The notes under the pieces: model-generated
The model's input: only the letters and a program-made list of their open reading frames with translations
What the model was told of the DNA's origin: nothing
The model's database searches: none
Position numbers and translations under genes: made by a program
In this document: positions 1 to 7,232 of the stretch, in pieces
Layout of the letters: each line of letters starts with the position of its first letter
Numbering within the stretch: the stretch's first letter is position 1
Origin: Sediminispirochaeta bajacaliforniensis DSM 16054
Lineage (GTDB): Bacteria > Spirochaetota > Spirochaetia > DSM-16054 > Sediminispirochaetaceae
Assembly: GCF_000378205.1 (NCBI RefSeq)
Contig: NZ_KB899417.1
Coordinates: forward strand, 1-64,000
Reading direction: 5' to 3'
Length of the DNA stretch: 64,000 bases

Positions 1-286
1 TTTCATCGACTGGTATAATTATCACCATCTGCATTCAGCGCTCGGATACATCACCCCCAATGAGAAAAGAACCGGCAAGGATTCCGAGCTGTTCAAGCGG
101 AGAAACGCCACGATGGAAGCTGCTCGAAACTCTCATGCTGAACGATGGGGAAAGCGATCCGTCAGGAAGTGGACGCCATCTAATGTGGTGGTTCTGAATC
201 CTGGTAAAAACTATGAAGGACAATCCTCTACCGAAGGTAAAAAATCTTCACAAAATATTTCAAAGAGCGCGTAATCTATGTTGACA
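1..286 (+). mobile_element. Right end of an IS3-family insertion sequence
   Basis: The window opens inside an insertion sequence. Its transposase reading frame ends at 274, and the sequence after the stop runs into GTTGACA (280-286), which would be the outer part of the right inverted repeat (left end expected to start TGTCAAC). Just beyond, on the minus strand, the 5' part of an unrelated gene begins, which fixes the junction near 286-287. The left end lies outside the window, so inverted repeats and target duplication cannot be compared. Confidence 0.65.
2..274 (+). CDS. IS3-family transposase OrfB, C-terminal part (partial)
   Basis: The frame is open from the window edge and ends in TAA at 272-274, giving 90 residues of the carboxy end. 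The segment FIDWYNYHHLHSALGYITP is the typical end of the DDE integrase core of IS3-type transposases: the WYN..H..HSALGYxTP block follows the catalytic glutamate, which lies upstream of the window. The later ERW...VVVLNP stretch also matches the usual OrfB tail. The protein would cut and join DNA ends during transposition, normally as an OrfAB fusion made by frameshifting. Whether the element is intact cannot be judged from this end alone. The neighbour it has landed in is a glutamine amidotransferase-like gene on the opposite strand. Confidence 0.85.
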   Translation, partial: FIDWYNYHHLHSALGYITPNEKRTGKDSELFKRRNATMEAARNSHAERWGKRSVRKWTPSNVVVLNPGKNYEGQSSTEGKKSSQNISKSA

Positions 287-382
287 TAAAGCGCTCGTTA
301 CCGGATACCCTTTTTGCTTTGCCCACTCCAACATGACCCCCGGCGTTTCAAAAGAAACATGCTGTAAATAATGTATCCGCAT
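287..382 (-). pseudogene. 5' fragment of a class I glutamine amidotransferase-like gene, cut by the IS
   Basis: Reading leftwards from ATG at 382 (preceded by AAGGACAGAGAA as ribosome site) gives MRIHYLQHVSFETPGVMLEW followed by AKQKGYPVTSAL. This is the characteristic amino end of the type 1 glutamine amidotransferase (GMP-synthase-like) family, which normally runs to about 230 residues. After about 32 residues the frame enters the insertion sequence end and stops at 260. The catalytic Cys-His-Glu triad would lie in the missing part, so the fragment cannot be active. The rest of the gene may survive on the far side of the element, outside the window. Confidence 0.7.
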
Positions 383-472
383 TTCTCTGTCCTTATTCCT
401 ATGGTAACTTCTATTCTAAGCAGCAGTGGAATAAAGAGTTATAACATTTTGTCACCAATATTCCTAACACTA

Positions 473-488
473 TGTACCATGTGTTACA
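473..488 (+). promoter_or_regulatory. Dyad of Crp/Fnr type upstream of the ATPase-GTPase trio
   Basis: TGTAC, six bases, then TTACA forms a near-symmetric dyad with the half-site length and spacing of Crp/Fnr-family operators (TGTGA-N6-TCACA layout). It lies about 60 bases before the start of the gene at 551 and overlaps a possible -10 element. One dyad can arise by chance. Confidence 0.35.
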
Positions 489-550
489 TATCTTTTAACC
501 ATAAAAGCCTACCTTTTCCTGCGAGGACATAACGCCACAGGAGATACGCA

Positions 551-1768
551 ATGAGCAATATAGATACCCGTCACTCTCTTTACGACATTACCAAACGCTA
601 TCCCGAGACGATTACAACCTTTGTACAACATGGTTTCGACGGCATGGATGACCGGCTTCAGCGGGAGGGCTATGGTCGCCTCGTAACCCTTGAGCAGGCG
701 CTTACCATGAAAAGAATCGATGCTGAAACCTTTATCGGACTTCTCGAACAGCGTATCGAAGAAAACGGGACAAGACATGAGAGTGGGAATACCCTTAGCG
801 TTACGGGCTTGTTACCCTGTCCCGTCCGTATGCCCCTTCTCGAGACGTTCGATGCATTTTGCAGTCGATACCAAAACGAACATGGTGTTGCGGTGGCCGC
901 CGACCTTCGAGCAGCAAGCATGGGAACGCAATGGATCGACGAGCATCTGCAGCCGGGGATGAGCAAGGAGAATCTTCCCGATCTCTTTCTTTCCGCAGGA
1001 TTCAGTCTCTTTTTCGACCGTGCTCGTATCGGAGGCTTTCGCGACCAAGGACTCTTTTCCGACCTTTCAGAGTGGAATGAGGAGCATCCACTGTCTCGTA
1101 CTGTCGGGTTTAGGGATCCCAAAGGAATCTATTCTCTCCTCGCACTTGTTCCCGCTGTTTTTCTCATCAAAGAGGAAGAGCTCGGCGGCCGTCGGGCCCC
1201 TGAAACCTGGGAACAGTTGCTTGATCCCCTTTACACTGATTCGGTCTCTCTTCCTGTGGGAGACTTCGACCTCTTCCATGCCATCCTGCTGACCCTTGCC
1301 AGGGTTTATGGAGACACCGCCGTGAATGCTCTTTCTCTGGTGATGCTTGATGCGATGCATCCCTCCCAGATGGTGAAAAGCGATCGCGCGTCGGGTAAGC
1401 ATCCTGCCGTTACCGTTATGCCTTATTTCTTTTCGAAAATGGTCCGACCCGGTAGTACAATGAAACTCATCTGGCCGGCTGATGGAGCAATTATCAGTCC
1501 CATTTTTATGCTGGCAAAGCGCTCGAAAAAGAGGCTCCTCCGCCCCTTGGCCCATTTTTTTGCATCTCGGAGCACCGGTGAAATCTTCAGCCGCCAGGGG
1601 CTTTTCCCCTCATTACATCCCGAGGTGACAAACAGGCTCCCGGATCCGGCCCCCATGATGTGGCTGGGCTGGGACTATATCAATACTCATGATCTTTCCC
1701 TGGAAATAGAACGTTTTGAGACGAGTTTTTTTGCTGCTCAATCCTTAAAGGTCGGGAGGATAGGATGA
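551..1768 (+). CDS. Cytoplasmic solute-binding-like protein with DUF1858-like N-terminal domain
   Basis: The protein has 405 residues and starts at ATG with AGGAG eight bases upstream. Residues 1-65 (DITKRYPET...HGF...LVTLEQAL) resemble the DUF1858-like helical domain. From about residue 85 to the end the fold resembles a type II periplasmic binding protein of the iron/molybdate kind: VRMPLLETFDAFCSRYQ at the start, then TWEQLLDP in the hinge region, and DGAIISPIFMLAK late. There is no signal peptide and no lipobox, so it should stay in the cytoplasm, which is odd for this fold. It overlaps the GTPase gene by ATGA and is followed by an ABC ATPase, with no permease. The ligand is unknown. A metal, cofactor or oxyanion is an inference from the neighbours. 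Confidence 0.75.
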   Translation: MSNIDTRHSLYDITKRYPETITTFVQHGFDGMDDRLQREGYGRLVTLEQALTMKRIDAETFIGLLEQRIEENGTRHESGNTLSVTGLLPCPVRMPLLETFDAFCSRYQNEHGVAVAADLRAASMGTQWIDEHLQPGMSKENLPDLFLSAGFSLFFDRARIGGFRDQGLFSDLSEWNEEHPLSRTVGFRDPKGIYSLLALVPAVFLIKEEELGGRRAPETWEQLLDPLYTDSVSLPVGDFDLFHAILLTLARVYGDTAVNALSLVMLDAMHPSQMVKSDRASGKHPAVTVMPYFFSKMVRPGSTMKLIWPADGAIISPIFMLAKRSKKRLLRPLAHFFASRSTGEIFSRQGLFPSLHPEVTNRLPDPAPMMWLGWDYINTHDLSLEIERFETSFFAAQSLKVGRIG

Positions 1769-2469
1769 AACTGATAACCGTTTCTGGGCCCCCTTCTTCG
1801 GGTAAGACCTCGGTGATTTTGAAGACAATAGAGAGTCTTCATGTAAAAAAACGTTCTGTGGCGGTCGCGAAGTTCGATTGTCTTAGCACCGATGACGACA
1901 AACGCTATGCTGCCGCAAAAATCCCTGTACAAAAAGGGCTTTCCGGAGGTCTGTGCCCAGACCACTACTTTGTCAGCAATATAGAAGAGGTATGCCGCTG
2001 GGGAGATGATGGAGGTTTCGACTTGCTTATCACTGAGTCCGCCGGCCTTTGTAATCGCTGCTCTCCTTATTTCAAAGAGGTTCTGGCCGTATGCGTGGTC
2101 GATAATTTGAGTGGCATCGGCACCCCAAAAAAGATTGGTCCTCTACTCAAACATGCGGATATCGTGGTGATTACCAAGGGGGATATTGTCTCGCAGGCGG
2201 AACGCGAGGTCTTTGCCTCCAGGGTCGGGGTCGTTAATCCATCGGCCTTGGTCCTGCATATCAATGGTCTTACGGGCCAGGGAGCCTTTGAGCTTGCTTC
2301 TCTTATCCTCGACAACGCCCGGCCATTACCATCGGTACAGGAAATGCACTTGCGTTTTCCCATGCCTTCGGCCCTCTGCTCCTATTGTCTCGGGGAGACC
2401 AGGGTAGGGGAGGCGTTTCAGCTTGGGAATGTAAGGAAGATCGTAATAAAGGACAAAAAGGAGGGATAG
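1765..2469 (+). CDS. SIMIBI GTPase of the HypB/UreG/CobW type with two CxxC motifs
   Basis: This 234-residue protein starts at an ATGA overlap with the gene before it. GPPSSGKT (residues 8-15) is the P-loop. LLITESAGLC (88-96) is the switch-II-like stretch, and TKGD (137-140) stands where the NKxD/TKxD guanine motif is expected. Two cysteine pairs, CNRC (96-99) and CSYC (205-208), could hold a metal. Known relatives (HypB, UreG, CooC) use nucleotide hydrolysis to load nickel into enzymes. The family is clear, but the client is not. There are no nickel enzyme genes in the window. The tight coupling to a solute-binding-like protein and an ABC ATPase suggests one cytoplasmic machine that handles a metal or metal cofactor. 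Confidence 0.75.
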   Translation: MKLITVSGPPSSGKTSVILKTIESLHVKKRSVAVAKFDCLSTDDDKRYAAAKIPVQKGLSGGLCPDHYFVSNIEEVCRWGDDGGFDLLITESAGLCNRCSPYFKEVLAVCVVDNLSGIGTPKKIGPLLKHADIVVITKGDIVSQAEREVFASRVGVVNPSALVLHINGLTGQGAFELASLILDNARPLPSVQEMHLRFPMPSALCSYCLGETRVGEAFQLGNVRKIVIKDKKEG

Positions 2470-3513
2470 ATGAATACATCTCTTATGCATAACTCGCCGA
2501 TCTTTCGAGAGCTTCAGGACTCACCCCTCGCGGTCATATTGAAACGCTACCCATTTGCCGCCGAACATCTGGAATCGCTTGGGTTTTCTTTTGATTTTTC
2601 CTCGGTCTTGACACTGGAGCAGGAGCTGCGTTGTATCGACTCCCTTGAGCGGGATGAGCGGGGGCTTTGTATCGAGGAAGTCCTAAAAAAGACCGCACTT
2701 TTTATCGAACAGATGTTGAATTTCCTTGGTTTACAACGGGAAACGCGACTTGAAACGGTAAGCCTTTACCCCGGCTTCGACAAGAATGGGAATCCTGAGG
2801 GCTTTGATGTCCTTACCTTCCGTCCAAGTGAACTCATCTCGATTGTCGGGCCCACCGGGTCGGGAAAAAGTAGACTTCTTGCCGATATTGAGTGGATGGC
2901 CCAGGGGGATACTCCGAGCGGACGAAGGGTGATGATAAACGATAGGGAGCCGGACCGAAGATTCCGTTTTTCCGCAGGTGAAAAACTGGTTGCCCAGCTT
3001 TCCCAGAATATGAACTTCGTAATGGACCTTTCAGTTGGCGAGTTCTTGCGCATTCATGCCGAGAGCCGTTTTGTGGAAAGACAGCAACAGCATGTTGAGG
3101 CAGTCGTCCTAAAGGCAAATGAGCTTGCAGGAGAGCCTTTTTCACCGGAGATTGCCGTCACCTCACTTTCGGGGGGCCAGTCACGGGCTCTTATGATTGC
3201 CGATACTGCAATGTTGAGTGGTTCGCCGATTGTTCTGATAGATGAGATAGAAAATGCCGGGATAGATCGGAGAAAGGCCCTTGATCTTTTGCTCTCGAAG
3301 GAAAAGATTGTTCTCATGGCAACCCATGATCCTCTTCTTGCTCTCACGGCTGACCGCCGACTTGTGATAGGGAACGGCGGAATTCGGGAGATCATCGGGA
3401 CCTCCAGTGAGGAACGGGCGATTCTAAGAAGGCTTGAAGCTCTCGACCGCAGCCTTCAGCGATTGCGGGGAGAGCTTCGCAGGGGGAAAAGGATTAGCAG
3501 ATTCGAAATGTAA
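2470..3513 (+). CDS. ABC-type ATPase with DUF1858-like N-terminal extension, no permease partner
   Basis: The ATG follows the previous stop directly, with AAGGAGGG as ribosome site. The protein has 347 residues. Residues 15-55 (LAVILKRYPFAAEHLESLGF, then LTLEQEL) repeat the N-terminal module of the binding-like protein two genes upstream. The ATPase core is complete: Walker A GPTGSGKS (127-134), Q-loop at Q180, signature LSGGQ (233-237), Walker B IVLIDE (254-259) and switch histidine in MATHDP (H286). There are no membrane segments and no transmembrane partner nearby, so it is likely a soluble mechanochemical ATPase rather than an importer subunit. The gene ends 11 bases before a convergent gene. 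Confidence 0.8.
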   Translation: MNTSLMHNSPIFRELQDSPLAVILKRYPFAAEHLESLGFSFDFSSVLTLEQELRCIDSLERDERGLCIEEVLKKTALFIEQMLNFLGLQRETRLETVSLYPGFDKNGNPEGFDVLTFRPSELISIVGPTGSGKSRLLADIEWMAQGDTPSGRRVMINDREPDRRFRFSAGEKLVAQLSQNMNFVMDLSVGEFLRIHAESRFVERQQQHVEAVVLKANELAGEPFSPEIAVTSLSGGQSRALMIADTAMLSGSPIVLIDEIENAGIDRRKALDLLLSKEKIVLMATHDPLLALTADRRLVIGNGGIREIIGTSSEERAILRRLEALDRSLQRLRGELRRGKRISRFEM

Positions 3514-3524
3514 CCCTCGTTTTG

Positions 3525-3974
3525 CTACCCTTCGAGAGGGAAAAATATTTCTGTTTTCAACGCTTCGGGGGCAACCGTTTCTGGGTCATTAAGGTAGCTT
3601 TCCCACATCCACGGCAAAACCTTGCAGCCTTTCTTTGAGGTGAATCTCTGGAGATGATCGTAGGTTTCTCCCATGGTTGAATAGGGGCCGGTGTGGATGG
3701 TGCTTGCGACTTTGATCGCAGGGATGGTTCCCGCCTGTATCCTTCCGTGTGCTTTTTCCTTCTTGAGAGTCGGAAAACCCGCTTCGATATCAAGCGCCTC
3801 CATATCCATGTTGTGATAGATGGTAAAGGGAACTCCGGCAAAGGAAATGTTGTTTGCCTCCATATAGCTTGCAACCTCCTTGTAGATAAGGCCCAGGGCA
3901 TTCGGTAATTCCTTCACCGATGTTGTCAGACGCACCGCCAAGATATTCTGTTCCTTCAGATCCTTGATTTCCAT
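3525..3974 (-). CDS. GyrI-like / AraC effector-binding domain protein
   Basis: I place the start at 3974 because AAGGAG lies seven bases before it. An in-frame ATG at 4031 has no ribosome site and falls inside an inverted repeat. The 149-residue product is a single GyrI-like (AraC_E_bind) domain: strand-rich ends, VASYMEAN, YHNMDMEALDIEAGFP and STIHTGPYSTMGETYDHLQ are typical. Such stand-alone domains bind small hydrophobic or cationic molecules, and some hydrolyse them. It has no DNA-binding domain. It lies downstream of, and in the same direction as, a WYL-domain regulator and may be its target or partner. Confidence 0.8.
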   Translation of the reverse strand: MEIKDLKEQNILAVRLTTSVKELPNALGLIYKEVASYMEANNISFAGVPFTIYHNMDMEALDIEAGFPTLKKEKAHGRIQAGTIPAIKVASTIHTGPYSTMGETYDHLQRFTSKKGCKVLPWMWESYLNDPETVAPEALKTEIFFPLEG

Positions 3975-4023
3975 AGACACGCTCCTTGTTATATTGTTCT
4001 CATCCCAAGGATGCCACAGGATA

Positions 4024-4043
4024 TACGACAACTGATTGTCGTA
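4024..4043. repeat. Perfect 8-bp inverted repeat between WYL regulator and GyrI-like gene
   Basis: TACGACAA and TTGTCGTA face each other across a four-base centre (CTGA). The repeat starts three bases past the stop of the regulator at 4046 and lies 49 bases upstream of the GyrI-like gene. It could be an operator for the WYL regulator or an RNA stem. It has no T run, so it is not a typical terminator. Confidence 0.55.
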
Positions 4044-4045
4044 CT

Positions 4046-4987
4046 TTAGGTCTCTGAATACAAATTTTTTATGGCATCAGCACTTCGGGCGATACGATTT
4101 CTGATATGAGAGGGGGCAAGGACCTCGACAAAGGGACCGAAGGAGAGTATGTAGCCGTAGACCCAGCCATCTTCGGGCATGGTTGTTTTTACTTCCAGCC
4201 CGCCTCCTGGAAGGGACTTACAATCCCTTTCCGGATAGTAGTCGGCGACAAGAGGGGCCATCTCGTGTGAAAATCGGAGCACCAGTTCAACATTTCGTTC
4301 CGTACCGCCGCCCCTGCTTTCCTCCAGAAAATCGGCATAACGTTTTTCTCTTCTACGGAATCGCTGTTCCTCTATTCTGGCATCTTTTATTTTTGTAATG
4401 CTGAAAAGCCTGTAGTCGTTTCTCAGCCTGCAGTATGCGTAGAGATACCAGGAGCGCCATCTGAACGCGATAGTCATGGGTTCTACACATCTTTTGATCG
4501 TTTCGAGTTTATTACTTGTGTAAACAAAGGTGAGTAACCGTTCCGTTTCCACTGCCTTTTTTATGATTCTGAAGGTATCTCGTTTTCGCGGATCGCCGCC
4601 GAGCATGCTGAAATCGATAGAAAGTTTTTCATTTCGCTCGGAGAAAAAATCAAATTCTCTTTTTGCAACCATGCTTCGTACCTTTTCAAGGGTACCTTGT
4701 ATACTGGAATCGCAAAGGGTTTCGGCGATCCTTTCGAGGGCCGTGACAATATGGTAGAGATCCTCGGCATTCATCAGCTGACGATCCATCTTGTAGGCAT
4801 CCATGATGCCGTAACCGCCTTTCGGGCCTTGGATTGCATAGAGAGGGATGCCTGCCAGCTCAATGGTTTCCATATCCCTCTGGATGGTCCTTCTGGAAAC
4901 ATTGAAGCGATCTGCAAGTTTGCTGGTGCTCACTACATCGTGGCCAAGCAGAAAGATGATGATGGAAAGTAGCCGGTCGGTTTTCAC
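4046..4987 (-). CDS. YafY-type transcription regulator (HTH_11 + WYL domain)
   Basis: This 313-residue protein has an N-terminal winged helix (MKTDRLLSIIIFLLGHDVVS, then SKLADRFNVSRRTIQRDMETI at residues 22-42) and a WYL domain whose motif reads RSWYLYAYCRLRNDYRLF near residue 170. A C-terminal WCX-like part follows (GGGLEVKTTMPEDGWVYGYI...). WYL domains bind ligands or nucleic acid, and members control metabolism, DNA repair and phage defence. It probably forms an operon with the downstream GyrI-like gene, and the 4024-4043 repeat between them is a candidate site of action. Confidence 0.88.
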   Translation of the reverse strand: MKTDRLLSIIIFLLGHDVVSTSKLADRFNVSRRTIQRDMETIELAGIPLYAIQGPKGGYGIMDAYKMDRQLMNAEDLYHIVTALERIAETLCDSSIQGTLEKVRSMVAKREFDFFSERNEKLSIDFSMLGGDPRKRDTFRIIKKAVETERLLTFVYTSNKLETIKRCVEPMTIAFRWRSWYLYAYCRLRNDYRLFSITKIKDARIEEQRFRRREKRYADFLEESRGGGTERNVELVLRFSHEMAPLVADYYPERDCKSLPGGGLEVKTTMPEDGWVYGYILSFGPFVEVLAPSHIRNRIARSADAIKNLYSET

Positions 4988-5033
4988 TGGTTGTGATTAT
5001 ATCCTAAAATAGAGGCGTCGTGAAACGAAAGAG

Positions 5034-5062
5034 TTGACCCACGCCTTTGCCCTCATCATAAT
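5034..5062 (+). promoter_or_regulatory. Sigma-70-type promoter before the UPF0316 gene
   Basis: TTGACC, 17 bases, CATAAT. The -10 ends only eight bases before the ATG at 5071, so transcription would begin at or within a base or two of the start codon. No ribosome site is visible, which fits a leaderless message. Confidence 0.55.
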
Positions 5063-5070
5063 GAGCTTAT

Positions 5071-5643
5071 ATGAGCTTTATACCTGAACCAATCTTTTCC
5101 TGGGTTGTGCTTCCTTTTCTCATTTTTTTTGCGCGAATTGCGGATGTTACCATCGGCACTATGCGCATCGTTTTTGTTGCCCGGGGACAGAAGCTTATTG
5201 CCCCGCTGCTCGGTTTCTTTGAGGTGCTGATATGGCTTATCGCCCTTACAAAGATTATGGAGAACATGGGCAATCCTGTTACGTACTTTGCCTACGGAGC
5301 AGGTTTTGCCATGGGGAATTTTATCGGGATCACCCTTGAGGCGCGCCTTGCCTTTGGCATGTGCGTCATTCGGACCATAACACGCCAGGATGCCCATGAT
5401 GTGGTGGAAAAGTTACGTGACGAGGGCTATGGGGTTACGGTCATTGATGCCAATGGGAATTTCGGTAAGGTATCCGTTTTTTACAGTGTGGTCAAACGTT
5501 CCCACATCGACCACTTCGTCGGTATTATCAAAAGTTACAATCCGAAAGCTTTTTATACCATTGAGGATGTCCGCGTTGTCAACGAAGGATTCTATCCGAA
5601 GCGAAGCGGTTTCCGGCGTAGGCCGCTTCGAAAAGGGAAATAG
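5071..5643 (+). CDS. UPF0316 family membrane protein (DUF5698 + DUF2179)
   Basis: The 190-residue protein has three hydrophobic segments in its first 95 residues (FSWVVLPFLIFFARIADVTI; LLGFFEVLIWLIAL; TYFAYGAGFAMGNFIGI). The soluble C-terminal DUF2179 domain is recognised by KLRDEGYGVTVIDANGNFGK, HIDHFVGIIKSYNPKAFYTI and EDVRVVNEGF. This is the standard architecture of the family, whose function is unknown. DUF2179 also occurs in YitT-type proteins and may sense a ligand. A very basic tail (KRSGFRRRPLRKGK) ends the protein. The acetyltransferase at 5654 starts 10 bases later and is probably co-transcribed. Confidence 0.88.
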   Translation: MSFIPEPIFSWVVLPFLIFFARIADVTIGTMRIVFVARGQKLIAPLLGFFEVLIWLIALTKIMENMGNPVTYFAYGAGFAMGNFIGITLEARLAFGMCVIRTITRQDAHDVVEKLRDEGYGVTVIDANGNFGKVSVFYSVVKRSHIDHFVGIIKSYNPKAFYTIEDVRVVNEGFYPKRSGFRRRPLRKGK

Positions 5644-5653
5644 GGGAGGACCC

Positions 5654-6115
5654 GTGAATAAAGGTGCCGAATATGAGGTGAGACAGGCGGGAATCGATGA
5701 TCTCGCTTCTATTTTTCATCTCGGAGAAAAGGTTTTTACATCGCATGGTTACTCAAATTTGTACCGGACCTGGGATGAATATGAAGTGACCACATTTTTT
5801 AACCAGGAATCAGAGAATGTACTTGTTGCTGAAGACGATGGTAAGGTCGTCGGATTTGCAATGGGGACCACGATCGAGAAGGCCCGGTCGGCCTGGAGCT
5901 ACGGGCACCTCGTTTGGCTGGGCGTGGAACCGGATTATGCCCGATCGGGACTGGGAAGCATGCTCTTCGATCGGTTTAAGCGATTAATGAAAAAACAGGG
6001 TGTGAGAATGCTTATGGTAGATACACAGGCGGATAATAAACCAGCCATCTCTTTTTTCAGAAAAAAGGGGTTTGAAAATCCGACGCGCCATGTTTACCTC
6101 ACCATGCAACTTTAA
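5654..6115 (+). CDS. GNAT family N-acetyltransferase
   Basis: The start is GTG at 5654, with GGGGAGGA five bases upstream. An open frame reaching further left overlaps the UPF0316 gene and does not look like protein. The 153-residue product is a single GNAT domain: YEVRQAGIDDLASIFHLGEK (motif C region), VLVAEDDGKVVGFAMGTT, the acetyl-CoA loop VEPDYARSGLGSMLFDRFK (motif A, R/QxxGxG/A type) and AISFFRKKGFENPTRHVYLT (motif B). It resembles RimI-like or small-molecule acetyltransferases; the substrate is unknown. The downstream peptidase gene begins 10 bases after its stop. Confidence 0.88.
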   Translation: MNKGAEYEVRQAGIDDLASIFHLGEKVFTSHGYSNLYRTWDEYEVTTFFNQESENVLVAEDDGKVVGFAMGTTIEKARSAWSYGHLVWLGVEPDYARSGLGSMLFDRFKRLMKKQGVRMLMVDTQADNKPAISFFRKKGFENPTRHVYLTMQL

Positions 6116-6125
6116 GGTGGATGCA

Positions 6126-7232
6126 TTGAACGGCGGTCTTGTGAATCGGGACAGGCTCTACGCTCTTCTCCGTGATATGGTGGATATCTATTCGCCATCG
6201 GGAAAAGAGGAACACCTTGCCAGATTCCTTGTCGACTATTGTGTGAAGCAGGGAATACCTGTAACCCTTAGGCATGTGGACGAATCCCGCTTTAATCTCG
6301 AAATTTCGGCGGAGGGTGCCACTCCCGAGTTGCTTTTCCTCGGGCATATCGATACCGTTCCCGCTTTCGATATAGAAGAGTATTCATTTTTCGAGGAAAA
6401 CGGACTTTGCAGGGGCTTGGGAACGGCAGACATGAAAGGAGGCTGTGCGGCCTTGATTGAGGCCTTTGTTACAGCCTTTGAAGGAGGATTCCTCCCTTCG
6501 AATCTTCTGCTTTCTCTTGTCGTCGGGGAGGAGGAGAGTGGCGACGGAACGGAAGCTCTCCTCGATGCATACCAATTTCGAGGGGCCCTCGTTGCAGAAC
6601 CTACCGGACTTGTCCCCTGCACAAGTCATTACGGTTACCTGGAGACGATCATAACCATCTTCGGGTATCGCCGCCATGCGGCCATGTCTGATCGTGAATC
6701 CCACGCGATCAGAACCATGCTCAGTCTACTTCTGAGCCTAGAAACGTTCATCGAAGCCTCGCAGAGCGATACAGTTTTGAATATCCGGGATCTGCATAGT
6801 TCGGAATCGGGTTTTGCCTCTCCCGACCGCTGTTCCGCTACTCTTGATCTCCATATTGTTCCGGGCACCGATGCCGCACGCTATGCCCGGGAGCTTGACC
6901 GCTTTCTTAGCGATCAGCTTTCCTCCTTCTCGATAAGCGACTACCAGCTGAGCATGCCCTTCGTTGCCGACGGCTATGTTATGGCCGAGAGCGATCCATT
7001 ATCTCTTCTTTTGAAAGATGTGTTTGATTCTCTATCTTTGCCCTGGATGCCGGGTTCCTTTCGTAGCCATTCTGACGCTAATCTGCTTAGAGACGCAGGA
7101 TGCCCGCCGATTATCTTAGGGCCGGGTACTCTCTCCGAGGCACACACCATGAACGAGTTTGTCGAATTCGATCAGGTATACAGGGCGGCCGACCTGTATA
7201 CCCGTATACTGCACGCGTTGAAACGAGCTTAG
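6126..7232 (+). CDS. M20 family metallopeptidase (ArgE/DapE/CPG2 type)
   Basis: The best start is TTG at 6126, with AAGGTGG five bases before it. GTG at 6141 is an alternative. The product of about 368 residues shows the two-zinc M20 pattern: LFLGHIDTVP (H74 by this start), GLGTADMKGG (bridging Asp), SLVVGEEESGDG (catalytic Glu pair), VAEPT, and a late metal ligand in SEAHTMNEFV. A dimerisation insert lies in the middle. Family members remove acyl groups from amino acids or cleave small peptides. The acetyltransferase just upstream may hint at an acyl-amino-acid substrate, but this is only context. The gene overlaps the convergent beta-mannosidase by four bases. Confidence 0.88.
   Translation: MNGGLVNRDRLYALLRDMVDIYSPSGKEEHLARFLVDYCVKQGIPVTLRHVDESRFNLEISAEGATPELLFLGHIDTVPAFDIEEYSFFEENGLCRGLGTADMKGGCAALIEAFVTAFEGGFLPSNLLLSLVVGEEESGDGTEALLDAYQFRGALVAEPTGLVPCTSHYGYLETIITIFGYRRHAAMSDRESHAIRTMLSLLLSLETFIEASQSDTVLNIRDLHSSESGFASPDRCSATLDLHIVPGTDAARYARELDRFLSDQLSSFSISDYQLSMPFVADGYVMAESDPLSLLLKDVFDSLSLPWMPGSFRSHSDANLLRDAGCPPIILGPGTLSEAHTMNEFVEFDQVYRAADLYTRILHALKRA

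Noticed and set aside
4024-4031. Start of the GyrI-like gene at 4031
   Set aside because: No ribosome site and it falls within the inverted repeat; ATG 3974 has AAGGAG at good spacing.
5390-5653. Leftward extension of the acetyltransferase frame
   Set aside because: It overlaps the UPF0316 gene, has no protein-like sequence, and GTG 5654 has a good ribosome site and fits the family length.
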